From G965202915 sp965205955 (GTDB lineage: Bacteria; Pseudomonadota; Gammaproteobacteria; Eutrophobiales; Eutrophobiaceae), in contig OZ242192.1 in assembly GCA_965205955.1 (NCBI GenBank), forward strand, positions 62,001-126,000: a stretch of 64,000 bases of DNA, in the 5' to 3' direction. Positions 16,947 to 25,940 of this stretch are shown here, in pieces. A model generated the notes under the pieces. The model was not told the origin of the DNA. It was given only the letters and a program-made list of their open reading frames with translations, and searched no databases. The translations under genes were made by a program, and so were the position numbers. Position 1 is the stretch's first letter. Every line of letters starts with the position of its first letter.

Positions 16947-17564
16947 TCAGGCGGTGTTAAATTCTTTTTCCGGTTCGGACAGGCTGGCCTTGAATGAGTC
17001 GCGGTCGAATAGTCTGTCGGCATATTGCTGCAGCGGTTTGGCGGATCTGGGCAGCTTTATCCCGTATTTGGGCAGACGCCACATCAACGGGGCCATGCAA
17101 CAGTCGACCAGCGTGAGTTCCTCCGACATGAAATAGGCGGTCTGGGTAAAGATCGGCGCTATGGCGGTCAGGTGGTCGCGTACTACTTTTTTGGCATTGG
17201 CGGCGGCGATTTCGTTTTTGCCGTCGAGGTCGTCAATTAACGAGTAGAGATCGCGCATGACCCGGTAGCGGTATTGGCGGTTGGTCGCGCGGTTCACCGG
17301 ATTGACCGGCATCAGCGGCGGGTGCGGAAAGCGTTCGTCCAGATATTCGATAATGATTCCGGCTTCATATAAGACCAGGTCGCGGTCCACCAGCGTCAGC
17401 ACGGTGTTGTAGGGGTTGATCTCGAGCAGTTCTTCGGGCGGCTGCTTATCGATGTAGTTGATTCCTACAGCGACTTCTTTTTCTGCGAGCACAATGCGTA
17501 CGCAATGGTCTACCGGATTGGCGCTGCCAGAGTACAATACCATCGTGGAACGGCGGTTGGCCAT
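16947..17564 (-). CDS. sspA: Stringent starvation protein A
   Basis: About 205 residues from the ATG at 17564 (an upstream in-frame ATG at 17573 is possible). Glutathione-S-transferase fold protein that binds RNA polymerase and alters transcription in stress. The N-terminal thioredoxin-like part has VLYSGSANPVDHCVRIVLAE; YLDERFPHPPLMP and LVDCCMAPLMWRLP are diagnostic for SspA. It lies downstream of petC as in many gammaproteobacteria. The usual partner sspB does not follow; galU does, on the other strand. Confidence 0.9.
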   Translation of the reverse strand: MANRRSTMVLYSGSANPVDHCVRIVLAEKEVAVGINYIDKQPPEELLEINPYNTVLTLVDRDLVLYEAGIIIEYLDERFPHPPLMPVNPVNRATNRQYRYRVMRDLYSLIDDLDGKNEIAAANAKKVVRDHLTAIAPIFTQTAYFMSEELTLVDCCMAPLMWRLPKYGIKLPRSAKPLQQYADRLFDRDSFKASLSEPEKEFNTA

Positions 17565-17636
17565 GCTTATCATAGGTTGTTTGCCATCTTCAAAACGGAA
17601 AAGAGGGTGATTGTACTATGGTTCGGCCGCCGGGCG

Positions 17637-18383
17637 CTAGTGAATATCGCGCCAATATTCTTTTTTGAGCAGGTAGGCAACCGCGAGAAAGATAAACAGG
17701 TAGAGGAGTACCCAGATGCCGATTTTTGTGCGCTTCAGCTTGGCCGGTTCGCCCAGATATACCAGAAAATTTACCAGGTCTTTGACGGTGCGGTCGTATC
17801 CTGCTTCGGTCTGGCGTCCGGCTGCGGTTATTTCAAAGCCGGTAATGGTCTTTTTCTGATTGCCGGCGGCGTCTGTTTCGGTTTGATACACGGGCCTCTG
17901 CATGCCTTGTAGTTCCCATAGCACATGGGGCATGGCGGTGTCTTTGAAGGTTAGATTGTTGACTCCGAACGGGCGGGACGGGTCGGTGTAAAAGGTCTTG
18001 AAGTAGCTGTAAAGCCAGTCGGATCCGCGTGCGCGGGCTATTACCGAGAGGTCGGGCGGGGAGACTCCGAAAAATTTTTCACCGGCTTCTTTGCTCATCG
18101 CGGTTTTCATGGTGTCGCCGGGTTTTTCGTCGCCGAACATGAAATTGGTTTTTAATATGCTTTCGCTGATCCCCAGGTCTTTGCCGATCCGGTTGTAGCG
18201 CATGTAGGCGGCGGAATGGCAACCGAGACAGTAGTTCACGAAGGTGCGCGCTCCTCGTTGCAGGGCAGCCCGGTCGTTCAAGTCGACGTCCATGGTCAGC
18301 GAGAGGCCGGCGCCGGCGGCAAAGGCCGATTTTGCCAGCATCAATGCCGGCAGGATGATCAACCGGATTGGCGGCAGGTTCAT
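17637..18383 (-). CDS. petC: Cytochrome c1 of the bc1 complex
   Basis: 248 residues. The diheme-transfer subunit passes electrons from the Rieske centre to soluble cytochrome c. Signal peptide at the N terminus, single haem motif CLGCH (in FVNYCLGCHSAAYMRYN), and a C-terminal membrane anchor IWVLLYLFIFLAVAYLL with KKEYW. The start overlaps the cytochrome b stop by four bases (18380-18383). Third cistron of the Rieske/cytochrome b operon. Confidence 0.95.
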   Translation of the reverse strand: MNLPPIRLIILPALMLAKSAFAAGAGLSLTMDVDLNDRAALQRGARTFVNYCLGCHSAAYMRYNRIGKDLGISESILKTNFMFGDEKPGDTMKTAMSKEAGEKFFGVSPPDLSVIARARGSDWLYSYFKTFYTDPSRPFGVNNLTFKDTAMPHVLWELQGMQRPVYQTETDAAGNQKKTITGFEITAAGRQTEAGYDRTVKDLVNFLVYLGEPAKLKRTKIGIWVLLYLFIFLAVAYLLKKEYWRDIH

Positions 18384-19624
18384 GGGCTTAGCCTGTCCGG
18401 AACCGGCTTGTCATTATCAGCCCTGGTATAGATGGGCATCAGCAGGAAAAACAGGAAGTAGACGATGGTGAAGAAGCGGGTCATCCAGGCGTATATCGGT
18501 AACGCATCTTGCAGGCCCAGCCATCCGAGCATCAGAAAGCTGATCGTGAAGGCGATCAATGCGCAACGGTAATTTCGTCCGCGATAGCGTATGGATTTGA
18601 CCGGGCTGCGGTCCAGCCACGGTAATAGGGCAAACATCATGATCGCGGCCCCCATCGCGATTACTCCGCCAAGTTGGTTCGGGACGGCGCGCAGTATTGC
18701 GTAGAAGGGGGTGAAGTACCAGATCGGGGCAATGTGTTCGGGTGTTTTCAGTGGGTCGGCCGGGACAAAGTTGTTGTGTTCGAGAAAGTAGCCGCCCATC
18801 TCCGGGGCAAAGAATACCACCGAGAAGAAGAGGATCAGGAATACTATCGCACCGATCAGGTCTTTCAGGGTGTAGTAGGGGTGGAACGGAATGCCGTCCA
18901 GCGGAATGCCTTCGGCGTTTTTGTGTTTTTTTATTTCTATGCCGTCGGGGTTGTTGGAACCGACTTCATGCAGGGCGAGGATGTGAAAGCCCGTCAGTCC
19001 GCAGATCAGCAGCGGAAAGGCGATTACGTGCAGGGAGAAGAAACGGTTCAGGGTTACGTCGGATACTACAAAATCACCCCGCATCCACAGCGATAGCGAA
19101 TCGCCCACATATGGTAATGCGCCAAATAGCGAGATAATCACCTGGGCTCCCCAATACGACATTTGGCCCCATGGCAGCAGATAACCAAAGAAGGCTTCGC
19201 CCATCAGGGTCAGGTAAATCGCCATACCGGACAGCCATAATAATTCACGCGGCCGCTTGTAGGAGCCGTACAGAAATGCGCGAAATATATGCAGGTAAAT
19301 AACGATGAAAAATGCCGAGGAGCCGGTTGAATGCATATAACGTATCCACCAACCCCAATCTACATCGCGCATGATGTATTCGACGGATGCGAACGCGTCA
19401 TCGGCCGAGGGCTTGTAATTCATCGTCAACCAGATGCCGGTCAGAATTTGTATCACCAACACCAGCAATGCCAGCGATCCGAAAAAATACCAGAAGTTGA
19501 AATTTTTGGGGGTGTAATATTTTGCGAGGTGTTCATTCCAGAGCCGAGTCAACGGGAAGCGCGCATCGATCCAGTTTCCGAAACCGGTCAGCACATTTGC
19601 CGCCCGTCTGATGGAATTATTCAT
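18380..19624 (-). CDS. petB: Cytochrome b of the bc1 complex
   Basis: About 414 residues from ATG 19624, which overlaps the stop of a preceding small ORF; another in-frame ATG is at 19630. Multi-pass membrane protein carrying the two b haems and the quinone sites. Recognisable parts: GSLALLVLVIQILTGIWL, LLPWGQMSYWGAQVI and the Qo-site segment, which reads APIWYFTPFYAILRAVP, i.e. PIWY where mitochondrial proteins have PEWY. Fused (b plus subunit IV-equivalent) form, as is normal for proteobacteria. Confidence 0.95.
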   Translation of the reverse strand: MNNSIRRAANVLTGFGNWIDARFPLTRLWNEHLAKYYTPKNFNFWYFFGSLALLVLVIQILTGIWLTMNYKPSADDAFASVEYIMRDVDWGWWIRYMHSTGSSAFFIVIYLHIFRAFLYGSYKRPRELLWLSGMAIYLTLMGEAFFGYLLPWGQMSYWGAQVIISLFGALPYVGDSLSLWMRGDFVVSDVTLNRFFSLHVIAFPLLICGLTGFHILALHEVGSNNPDGIEIKKHKNAEGIPLDGIPFHPYYTLKDLIGAIVFLILFFSVVFFAPEMGGYFLEHNNFVPADPLKTPEHIAPIWYFTPFYAILRAVPNQLGGVIAMGAAIMMFALLPWLDRSPVKSIRYRGRNYRCALIAFTISFLMLGWLGLQDALPIYAWMTRFFTIVYFLFFLLMPIYTRADNDKPVPDRLSP

Positions 19625-19706
19625 CAGCATCTCCGGAGAGTTTGTTCCGGTCGAAGTTCTGTTGCCACAGTATGCTTGTGTCCTGCTGTTCCGTTTTGCT
19701 CATCAT
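19617..19706 (-). CDS. Small 29-codon ORF between petA and petB
   Basis: Begins ATGATGAGCAAAACG, its first ATG overlapping the Rieske TGA (ATGA). It ends GATGAATAA, its stop overlapping the cytochrome b ATG (ATGAATAA). Product: 29 mostly polar residues starting MMSKTEQQDTSILWQ and ending GDADE. No membrane segment or signal. The overlaps at both ends fit translational coupling. I do not recognise it; it may be a coupling leader or a small bc1-associated protein, or simply an open spacer. Confidence 0.45.
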   Translation of the reverse strand: MMSKTEQQDTSILWQQNFDRNKLSGDADE

Positions 19707-20299
19707 GCGGTATCGCCATCTTCGCCGATCAAAATTTTTCCGGGAGCGATGAATTTATAGGGTGGAACAACAAGGTTATGCGGCGCCGGTACGCCTTTGA
19801 AAACGCGCCCGGCCAAATCAAATCGCGAACCGTGACAGGAACAGAAAAATCCTCCCTTCCAGTCGCCGCCCAGATCATGGGGTTCGTTTTTGGTAATATA
19901 TCCGGGTGAGCAGCCAAGGTGGGTGCATACACCAATGACCACCAGATATTCGGGTTCAATGGAGCGGTATTGATTGGCGGCGTAGTCGGGCTGCTGTTCT
20001 TTTTTTTCGGACTTGGGATCACTGACGGTATCATCCAGGGCCGTTAAATCCGAGATCATTGTGTCACTGCGGCGCAGTATCCACACCGGTTTGCCGCGCC
20101 ATTCGATAATCATGCGTTCACCGGGAGTCAATTGGCTGAGGTCCACTTCAATCGTGCTGCCGATCGCCTTGGTGCGGGCGCTGGGCATCATCGCCGAAAG
20201 AAACGGGACGGAGGCGGCCGCGACTCCGCCGCCGCCTACCACGGTTGCCATGGTGGTCAGGAAGCGGCGGCGGCTGATGTCAATTTCGTTGTTCTGCAT
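19703..20299 (-). CDS. petA: Rieske iron-sulfur protein of the bc1 complex
   Basis: 198 residues. An N-terminal twin-Arg segment (ISRRRFLTTMATVVGGGGVA) serves as Tat signal and membrane anchor. The 2Fe-2S ligands lie in CTHLGC and CSCHGS, with the conserved GSRFDLAGRVFKGVPAP downstream. It oxidises quinol at the Qo site and reduces cytochrome c1. First gene of the petABC operon; the upstream 98 bases before hisC should hold the promoter, which I could not fix. Confidence 0.95.
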   Translation of the reverse strand: MQNNEIDISRRRFLTTMATVVGGGGVAAASVPFLSAMMPSARTKAIGSTIEVDLSQLTPGERMIIEWRGKPVWILRRSDTMISDLTALDDTVSDPKSEKKEQQPDYAANQYRSIEPEYLVVIGVCTHLGCSPGYITKNEPHDLGGDWKGGFFCSCHGSRFDLAGRVFKGVPAPHNLVVPPYKFIAPGKILIGEDGDTA

Positions 20300-20397
20300 T
20301 ATCGTTGCGCGTATTCAAAATCAATAGAGAATGTCATTGTACAGTATGGGTATTGTAGCATAATAGTCCAGCTTGCATCTGCATGAATCGGCGGCCG

Positions 20398-21468
20398 TCA
20401 GAGTATTTCTCGTAGTGATTGCAGGAACAGGGTGTTTTCTTCCGGGGTTCCTATGGTTACCCGCAGGCAATTTTTTAATTGCGGGTGGGCGCCGTCCAGC
20501 AGTTTTATCAGTATGCCTTTTTGTTGCAAGGCTCGGTATACGGATCCAGCCGCCCCGGTTCTGAATAGCAGGAAGTTGGCTTTGCTCGGCCAGACATGCA
20601 CTTGTTCGAGCTTGTTCATTTCGCTAAACAGCGCGTCGCGTTGTGTGGTCAGCGTGCGGGCTTGTTGTTCGAGAATGTTCATGTGGCCTGCGATAAAGGT
20701 GATGGCCGCCTGGTTCAGTGTGCTGATGTTGTAGGGCAATCTGATTTTCTCGAATTGTGCGATCCAGCGAGGCGCGCCGAATAACAGGCCGAGACGCAGA
20801 CCGGCCAGACCCAGCTTGGACAGGGTGCGCATGATCAGCAGGTGATCGTATTTGTCCAGGAGTCCGGCCATGTTGTTACCGGAAAAAACATGATAGGCCT
20901 CATCGATTACCACCAGCCCGGGGGCGGCCTGGATGATCGCTTCAACGGCGGCCGGATCGAATGTGTTGCCGCTTGGATTGTTGGGACAGGCCAGGAAAAT
21001 TATGCCGGGATTGTGCCGCCGGATTGCGGCCAGCATCGCTTCGCGCTCCAGTTGGAAATCCGGTCCAAGCGGCACTCCTTGAAAGGGCAGTCCGGTATAG
21101 GCGGCAATAAAACGGTACATGATAAAGGTCGGTTCCGGAACGAGTACCGGCCCGGCATCGGGGCGCAGGGACAGGAGCAGGATCTGTATGACTTCGTCCG
21201 AGCCGTTGCCGAACAGTACTCCGCTGGATTCGGGGATATCGAGCGCATCGCGCAGGATTTTTTCCATCCGGGCTGAGGGGGGATCGGGGTAGCGGTTGGC
21301 ATCGATGCTTGCCAGGGTATTGCGCCATTCTTTTTTGACCGCTTCCGGCCAGGTGAACGGGTTTTCCATGGCATCGAGTTTGATCATGCCGTCCGCGTTC
21401 GCTATGTGATAGGCGCGGGTATTCAGCACAGCCGGTTTGAGCAGATTTGTGAGTCGGTCGTTTGACAC
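20398..21468 (-). CDS. hisC: Histidinol-phosphate aminotransferase
   Basis: 356 residues. PLP-dependent class I/II aminotransferase that makes histidinol phosphate. Visible features: N-terminal KLDAMENPFTWP, LFGNGSDEVIQ, ACPNNPSGNTF, VVIDEAYHVF and the PLP-lysine segment RTLSKLGLAGLRLG. Located 36 bases after hisD in a hisG-hisD-hisC run, as in Pseudomonas-like genomes where hisGDC follows murA. Confidence 0.93.
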   Translation of the reverse strand: MSNDRLTNLLKPAVLNTRAYHIANADGMIKLDAMENPFTWPEAVKKEWRNTLASIDANRYPDPPSARMEKILRDALDIPESSGVLFGNGSDEVIQILLLSLRPDAGPVLVPEPTFIMYRFIAAYTGLPFQGVPLGPDFQLEREAMLAAIRRHNPGIIFLACPNNPSGNTFDPAAVEAIIQAAPGLVVIDEAYHVFSGNNMAGLLDKYDHLLIMRTLSKLGLAGLRLGLLFGAPRWIAQFEKIRLPYNISTLNQAAITFIAGHMNILEQQARTLTTQRDALFSEMNKLEQVHVWPSKANFLLFRTGAAGSVYRALQQKGILIKLLDGAHPQLKNCLRVTIGTPEENTLFLQSLREIL

Positions 21469-21504
21469 GGCGGTAGTCGCTATTCCGGCAGGCGGGTGGT
21501 GCGA

Positions 21505-22806
21505 TTATTGTTTGTCCGCCATGCGCAATTCGGCCGCACGCGCATGGGCGGTCAATCCTTCGGCCCGGGCAAGCGTGGATGCGGTATTTGCCAGACTGGC
21601 GGCCGATGCTTTGCTGCAGCGGAGTACCGAGGTGCGTTTCTGAAAGTCATAGACGCCCAGCGGCGATGAAAAGCGGGCGGTCCGCGCCGTCGGCAGAACA
21701 TGATTGGGGCCGGCACAGTAGTCTCCGAATACTTCAGGGGTGTGCGCTCCGATGAAAATGGCGCCGGCATGCCTGATTTTGTCGGCAAATGTGTCCGGGT
21801 CCTGCAGTAGTAATTGCAGGTGCTCCGGGGCAATGCGGTTTGCCAATTCGGCCGCCTCAGATAAGTCTTCGACCTGGAGCAGAAGGCCGTTGCGGCTGAG
21901 TGACCGGGTAATGATGTCGGCGCGTTCCATTTCCGGCAGCAGTTTTTCGATGCTTCGTTCGACGGCATCCAGAAATCCGCCGTCGGTGGAGATCAGCCTG
22001 GCCGAGGCGTCTTCATCATGCTCGGCCTGGGCAAACAGGTCGATTGCAACCCAGTCCGGATCGGTGTTGCCGTCGCTTATGATCAATACTTCAGAGGGGC
22101 CGGCGATCATGTCGATCCCTACCTTGCCGAATACCATGCGTTTGGCGGTTGCAACATAGAGGTTGCCGGGGCCGACGATCTTGTCCACTTCGGGAACGGT
22201 CTCGGTTCCGTATGCCAGCGCGGCTACCGCCTGCGCTCCGCCTATGGAAAATGCCCGTGTCACTCCGGCGATCCCGGCGGCGGCCAGCACGGTTTCGTTG
22301 TGCCGCCCGCCGGGTGCGGGTACGACCATGATTATTTCTTTTACCCCAGCCACCGCCGCCGGAATGACATTCATTAGCGCCGAGGTGGGATAGGAGGCTC
22401 TGCCGCCGGGCACATATACGCCTACCCGGTCAATGGGTGTGATCTTTTGTCCCAGTAGTGTGTCTTCTTTGTCCCGGTAGTACCAGGACTGGATAATTTG
22501 CCGTTGATGGTATTCCCGGATGCGGTCTGCGGCGTGTTCGAGTTCCCGCCTCAGCCGGTGTGGGATTTTGGCCAACGCGGCCTCGATTCTGTCGCCGGGG
22601 ATTTCCAGGTCGCTCGCGCGGGCATTCCATTGGTCGAATTGATTGGTGTATTTCAATAGCGCTCGATCACCCCGGGCGCGTACGTCGTGGATGATGCCGC
22701 TTACCCGCTCTGTTATATCTTGATTCGGTTCGTCACTGCGTGACAGCAGTTCGGATAGTCGCGCATCGAAATCGCGGGAACGGCTGTGCAGGCGCGCTAT
22801 GTTCAT
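21505..22806 (-). CDS. hisD: Histidinol dehydrogenase
   Basis: 433 residues, family-typical. Zn-dependent NAD enzyme for the last two steps of histidine synthesis (histidinol to histidine). Signature PTSALMNVIPA, VGPGNLYVATAKR and the metal/active-site region GAIFIGAHTPEVFGDYCAGP followed by NHVLPT. Its ATG overlaps the hisG stop by four bases. Confidence 0.95.
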   Translation of the reverse strand: MNIARLHSRSRDFDARLSELLSRSDEPNQDITERVSGIIHDVRARGDRALLKYTNQFDQWNARASDLEIPGDRIEAALAKIPHRLRRELEHAADRIREYHQRQIIQSWYYRDKEDTLLGQKITPIDRVGVYVPGGRASYPTSALMNVIPAAVAGVKEIIMVVPAPGGRHNETVLAAAGIAGVTRAFSIGGAQAVAALAYGTETVPEVDKIVGPGNLYVATAKRMVFGKVGIDMIAGPSEVLIISDGNTDPDWVAIDLFAQAEHDEDASARLISTDGGFLDAVERSIEKLLPEMERADIITRSLSRNGLLLQVEDLSEAAELANRIAPEHLQLLLQDPDTFADKIRHAGAIFIGAHTPEVFGDYCAGPNHVLPTARTARFSSPLGVYDFQKRTSVLRCSKASAASLANTASTLARAEGLTAHARAAELRMADKQ

Positions 22807-23438
22807 GGTTGGCCGGTAATTTCACCAAGCCTGGTTATTATGGGCTTGATCAGCTGTGGTTTTATTTTCATTGCGGCTTTATTGATGATCAGCCTTGCGC
22901 TGATGTCGGCGATTACCTCCAGTTTTTCCAGCCCGTTTGCCTTCAGGGTATTGCCGGTATCGATCAGATCGACTATTTGATCGGCCAGACCGAGAACCGG
23001 CGCAAGCTCCATCGAGCCGTATAGTTTTATTATTTCTACCTGCTTTCCTTGCATCGTAAAGTAGTTTCTGGTTGTTTGAGTGTATTTGGTCGCGATTCGG
23101 GGGCGGTCGAATTTGTTGGTTTGGCCTCTGATCCCGGCCAGCATCATACTGCATTCGGCAATCCGCAGGTCCAGGGGCTCGTATAGCCCTCCGCCGTTGT
23201 ATTCCATCAATATGTCTTTTCCGGCTATGCCCAGGTCGGCGGCCCCATAGTGCACGTAAATGGGCACGTCGGCGGGACGGACAATAATGAATTGAAATCC
23301 TTCTTTGTTGGTGTCGAGGATGAGTTTGCGGGTGGAGTCGGGGACTTCCCGTGTGCTGATGCCGAGCTTTTCGAACAGGGGCAGAGCCTCTTTCAAGATC
23401 CGCCCCTTGGACAGGGCGATGGTGATCTTGTTATCCAT
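22803..23438 (-). CDS. hisG: ATP phosphoribosyltransferase, short form
   Basis: 211 residues, the short HisG class without the C-terminal regulatory domain; such enzymes need HisZ, which is not in this window. Catalyses the first step of histidine synthesis. ALSKGRILKEALPLFEKLGI at the N terminus, VHYGAADLGIAGKD and the PRPP-binding DLIDTGNTLKANGL are diagnostic. Overlaps the murA 3' end by 8 bases. Confidence 0.93.
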   Translation of the reverse strand: MDNKITIALSKGRILKEALPLFEKLGISTREVPDSTRKLILDTNKEGFQFIIVRPADVPIYVHYGAADLGIAGKDILMEYNGGGLYEPLDLRIAECSMMLAGIRGQTNKFDRPRIATKYTQTTRNYFTMQGKQVEIIKLYGSMELAPVLGLADQIVDLIDTGNTLKANGLEKLEVIADISARLIINKAAMKIKPQLIKPIITRLGEITGQP

Positions 23439-24723
23439 GCATTACGCCTGCGCTGTAGGATTTTTCCGAGGATACCCGCCTGATGTTGGCGCCAAGCCGC
23501 AATAGTTTCTCTTCAATGGTTTCATAGCCGCGGTCGATGTGGTAAATGCGGTCAACGATGGTTTCTCCCTGGGCAACCAGTCCGGCCAGCACCAGACAGG
23601 CGGAGGCCCGCAAGTCTGTAGCCATGACCGGCGCGCAGGCGAGTTTGTCTACGCCTACGCTGATGGCAGTATTGAGTTCGAGTGTCAGATCGGCGCCCAT
23701 GCGTTGTAATTCATGGATGTGCATAAAACGATTTTCAAATATGGATTCGGTTATCTTGCCGCGTCCCTCTGCTATGCAGTTCAGCGCGGTAAATTGTGCC
23801 TGCATATCGGTTGGAAAGCCGGGGAATGGCGATGTGCGCACGTCAATCGCTGTCGGTCTTCTTCCCCGCATGTCCAGTGTAATGGTGTTTTCATCCATCT
23901 CAATCTGCGCCCCCGCTTCCTGTAATTTGGCGAGTACCGCCTGGAGTAAGTGCGGTTTGGTGTTTTTGAGCTTGATTTTCCCGCTTGTCATGGTGGCGGC
24001 AACAAGATATGTGCCGGTTTCAATCCGGTCGGGGAGAATGTCGAAATGAGCGCCTGTTAATTGTTCTACCCCTTCTATCACTATTCGGCTTGTTCCCGCC
24101 CCGGATATTTGTGCCCCCATTTGATTGAGACAGTTTGCCAGATCGGCTACCTCCGGTTCCTGCGCGGCATTTTCTATTACTGTCTTGCCGTCGGCCAGGG
24201 TCGCGGCCATCATCAGGTTTTCTGTGCCGGTGACGGTGATCAGTTCCATGGTTAAATGCGCGCCCTTCAGACGGTTGGCCACCGCGTTTATGTAGCCTTT
24301 TTCCACGGTGATGTCCGCCCCCATTGCGGCCAGCCCTTGTAAATGCAGGTTGACCGGACGCGAGCCTATCGCACAGCCGCCCGGCAGGGATACATAGGCC
24401 TTGCCGTAGCGGGAGAGCAACGGGCCAAGCACCAGGATCGAGGCCCGCATGGTTTTGACCAGTTCATACGGGGCGGACAGGCGCTTGATGTCTTTGTTAT
24501 CGACTTCGATGCGCATTTGCTCATCTATGGTCAGGCACGCTCCCATTTGCCCCAGCAGTTCCATTGTGGTGGTAATATCGTGTAGATGCGGTATGTTGCT
24601 GATCAGCATCGGTTCGTGGGTAAGCAGGGTGGCCGCAAGTATAGGAAGAGCGGCATTTTTGGCGCCGGAAATGGAGATTTCTCCGTTTAGCGTCTTTCCG
24701 CCCTGGATGACTAATCTATCCAT
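23431..24723 (-). CDS. murA: UDP-GlcNAc 1-carboxyvinyltransferase
   Basis: 430 residues. First committed step of peptidoglycan synthesis: transfer of enolpyruvate to UDP-N-acetylglucosamine. SISGAKNAALPILAATLLT at the N terminus; the catalytic Cys, the residue modified by fosfomycin in MurA enzymes, is in LPGGCAIGSRPV; GFPTDMQAQFTAL is also conserved. It is 18 bases from ibaG and heads the histidine genes, a common gammaproteobacterial order. Confidence 0.96.
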   Translation of the reverse strand: MDRLVIQGGKTLNGEISISGAKNAALPILAATLLTHEPMLISNIPHLHDITTTMELLGQMGACLTIDEQMRIEVDNKDIKRLSAPYELVKTMRASILVLGPLLSRYGKAYVSLPGGCAIGSRPVNLHLQGLAAMGADITVEKGYINAVANRLKGAHLTMELITVTGTENLMMAATLADGKTVIENAAQEPEVADLANCLNQMGAQISGAGTSRIVIEGVEQLTGAHFDILPDRIETGTYLVAATMTSGKIKLKNTKPHLLQAVLAKLQEAGAQIEMDENTITLDMRGRRPTAIDVRTSPFPGFPTDMQAQFTALNCIAEGRGKITESIFENRFMHIHELQRMGADLTLELNTAISVGVDKLACAPVMATDLRASACLVLAGLVAQGETIVDRIYHIDRGYETIEEKLLRLGANIRRVSSEKSYSAGVMHG

Positions 24724-24741
24724 TCAACTTCGATGGATCAT

Positions 24742-24993
24742 CTAAATAGTTTTCAGCGGCTTTTGGTTTTCCCATTGTTTCACCGTATAGGTCTGTATCG
24801 ACAGGGCGTGTATTTCATTGCCCAGTTTGTCGCCCAGAGTTTTATATACCATGCGGTGTTGCTGCAACAGCGTCTTTCCGTCAAATTCATCGCTGATGAT
24901 AGAAGCCTGAAAGTGTCTGCCGTCGCCTTCGATCAGTACTTCCGCACCGGGCAGGCCGGTTTCGATCAGTGTCTTGATCAGTTGAATGTCCAT
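24742..24993 (-). CDS. ibaG: BolA/IbaG-family protein
   Basis: 83 residues. BolA fold: LIEGDGRHFQASIISDEFDG, GKTLLQQHRMVYKTLGDKLG and a C-terminal IHALSIQTYT. These small proteins pair with monothiol glutaredoxins in iron-sulfur handling. Its position directly before murA identifies it as the IbaG (YrbA) type. In related genomes mlaB stands between mlaC and this gene; the 123 bases here are too short for it. Confidence 0.85.
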   Translation of the reverse strand: MDIQLIKTLIETGLPGAEVLIEGDGRHFQASIISDEFDGKTLLQQHRMVYKTLGDKLGNEIHALSIQTYTVKQWENQKPLKTI

Positions 24994-25116
24994 ATTTTTT
25001 CGGGTCTCTTTTGGCCGGGATGCGGAACAAAATGCACGGGCAGTGACAGCAGAATATTGCGCATGGGACGGAGTAGCTTGATCGAGGCGCCTTGAGGCTA
25101 AAGGCCGGTAGATATT

Positions 25117-25740
25117 TTACCGGGAGGAAGAGGCGGACAGTTCGGTGGTGCGTTCGCGTAATTTGGCGATCAGCGCGTCGATGCCGTTTTTGTCTATCTC
25201 GGAGGCGAATGAGTTGCGATAGGTGGAGGTCATACTGACTCCGTCCACCGTAACGTCAATGATTTTCCAACCGCCGTCTTTGTTATACATTCGGTAATTA
25301 ATCGGTAATGGATTGGTGTTTTCCAGAATGAAATTGGTTTTTACTACTGCCAGATTCGGTTTCGGCCCTTCTTCTGGGGGCAGGTATTCTATCTGGCGGT
25401 TCGAGTATTCAAGCAGGGCGTTGGCATAGGTATGCACCAGTAAATTTTTAAACTCATTGACGAATTTTTGGCGCTGATCCTGATTCGCCGCCTTCCAGTT
25501 TTTGCCGAGCACCCATTTGGATGTGCTGACAAAGTCAAAATGAGGAATGATCAACTCGTTGGCAAGATCGAAAATGCGTTCGGGGTTTGCATCGAGTGTG
25601 CTACGTTCATCCTCTATCCTGGATTTTACCTGAGATACCGTCATTTTAATCACATCCTGCGGGGACATACTGGCTGCATAGGTGTGATGGGCACTTAATA
25701 CCCCAATGATAAATACAACGGTTGAAAATTGGACATTCAT
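25117..25740 (-). CDS. mlaC: MlaC-like periplasmic phospholipid-binding protein
   Basis: 207 residues with a signal peptide (VVFIIGVLSAHHTYAA). Ttg2D/MlaC domain: IIPHFDFVSTSKWVLGKNWK near residue 70, RQKFVNEFKNLLVHTYANAL, and the WKIIDVTVDGVSMTSTYRNSF C-terminal signature. MlaC carries lipids between the outer membrane and the MlaFEDB transporter. The upstream genes are not mlaF, mlaE or mlaD but an unrelated Bat operon, so the transporter must be elsewhere or missing. Confidence 0.9.
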   Translation of the reverse strand: MNVQFSTVVFIIGVLSAHHTYAASMSPQDVIKMTVSQVKSRIEDERSTLDANPERIFDLANELIIPHFDFVSTSKWVLGKNWKAANQDQRQKFVNEFKNLLVHTYANALLEYSNRQIEYLPPEEGPKPNLAVVKTNFILENTNPLPINYRMYNKDGGWKIIDVTVDGVSMTSTYRNSFASEIDKNGIDALIAKLRERTTELSASSSR

Positions 25741-25940
25741 TGCTATACCTCTGCTAAATTTTGTATATCGGGCTGAAGCGCATCGCAGCTTATTCTAAAC
25801 TGCCATGCTCCGCTATGGCAGCATCTTCCGCCGCTGCCAACCAGTCAAAATATATACGCTCTTGTTTAATTGTACTGATTTTATCACGGATAGGGAAACA
25901 TTTACATTGCCGCCGCCGTCTGTTGCCGGAAATTGGCAGA

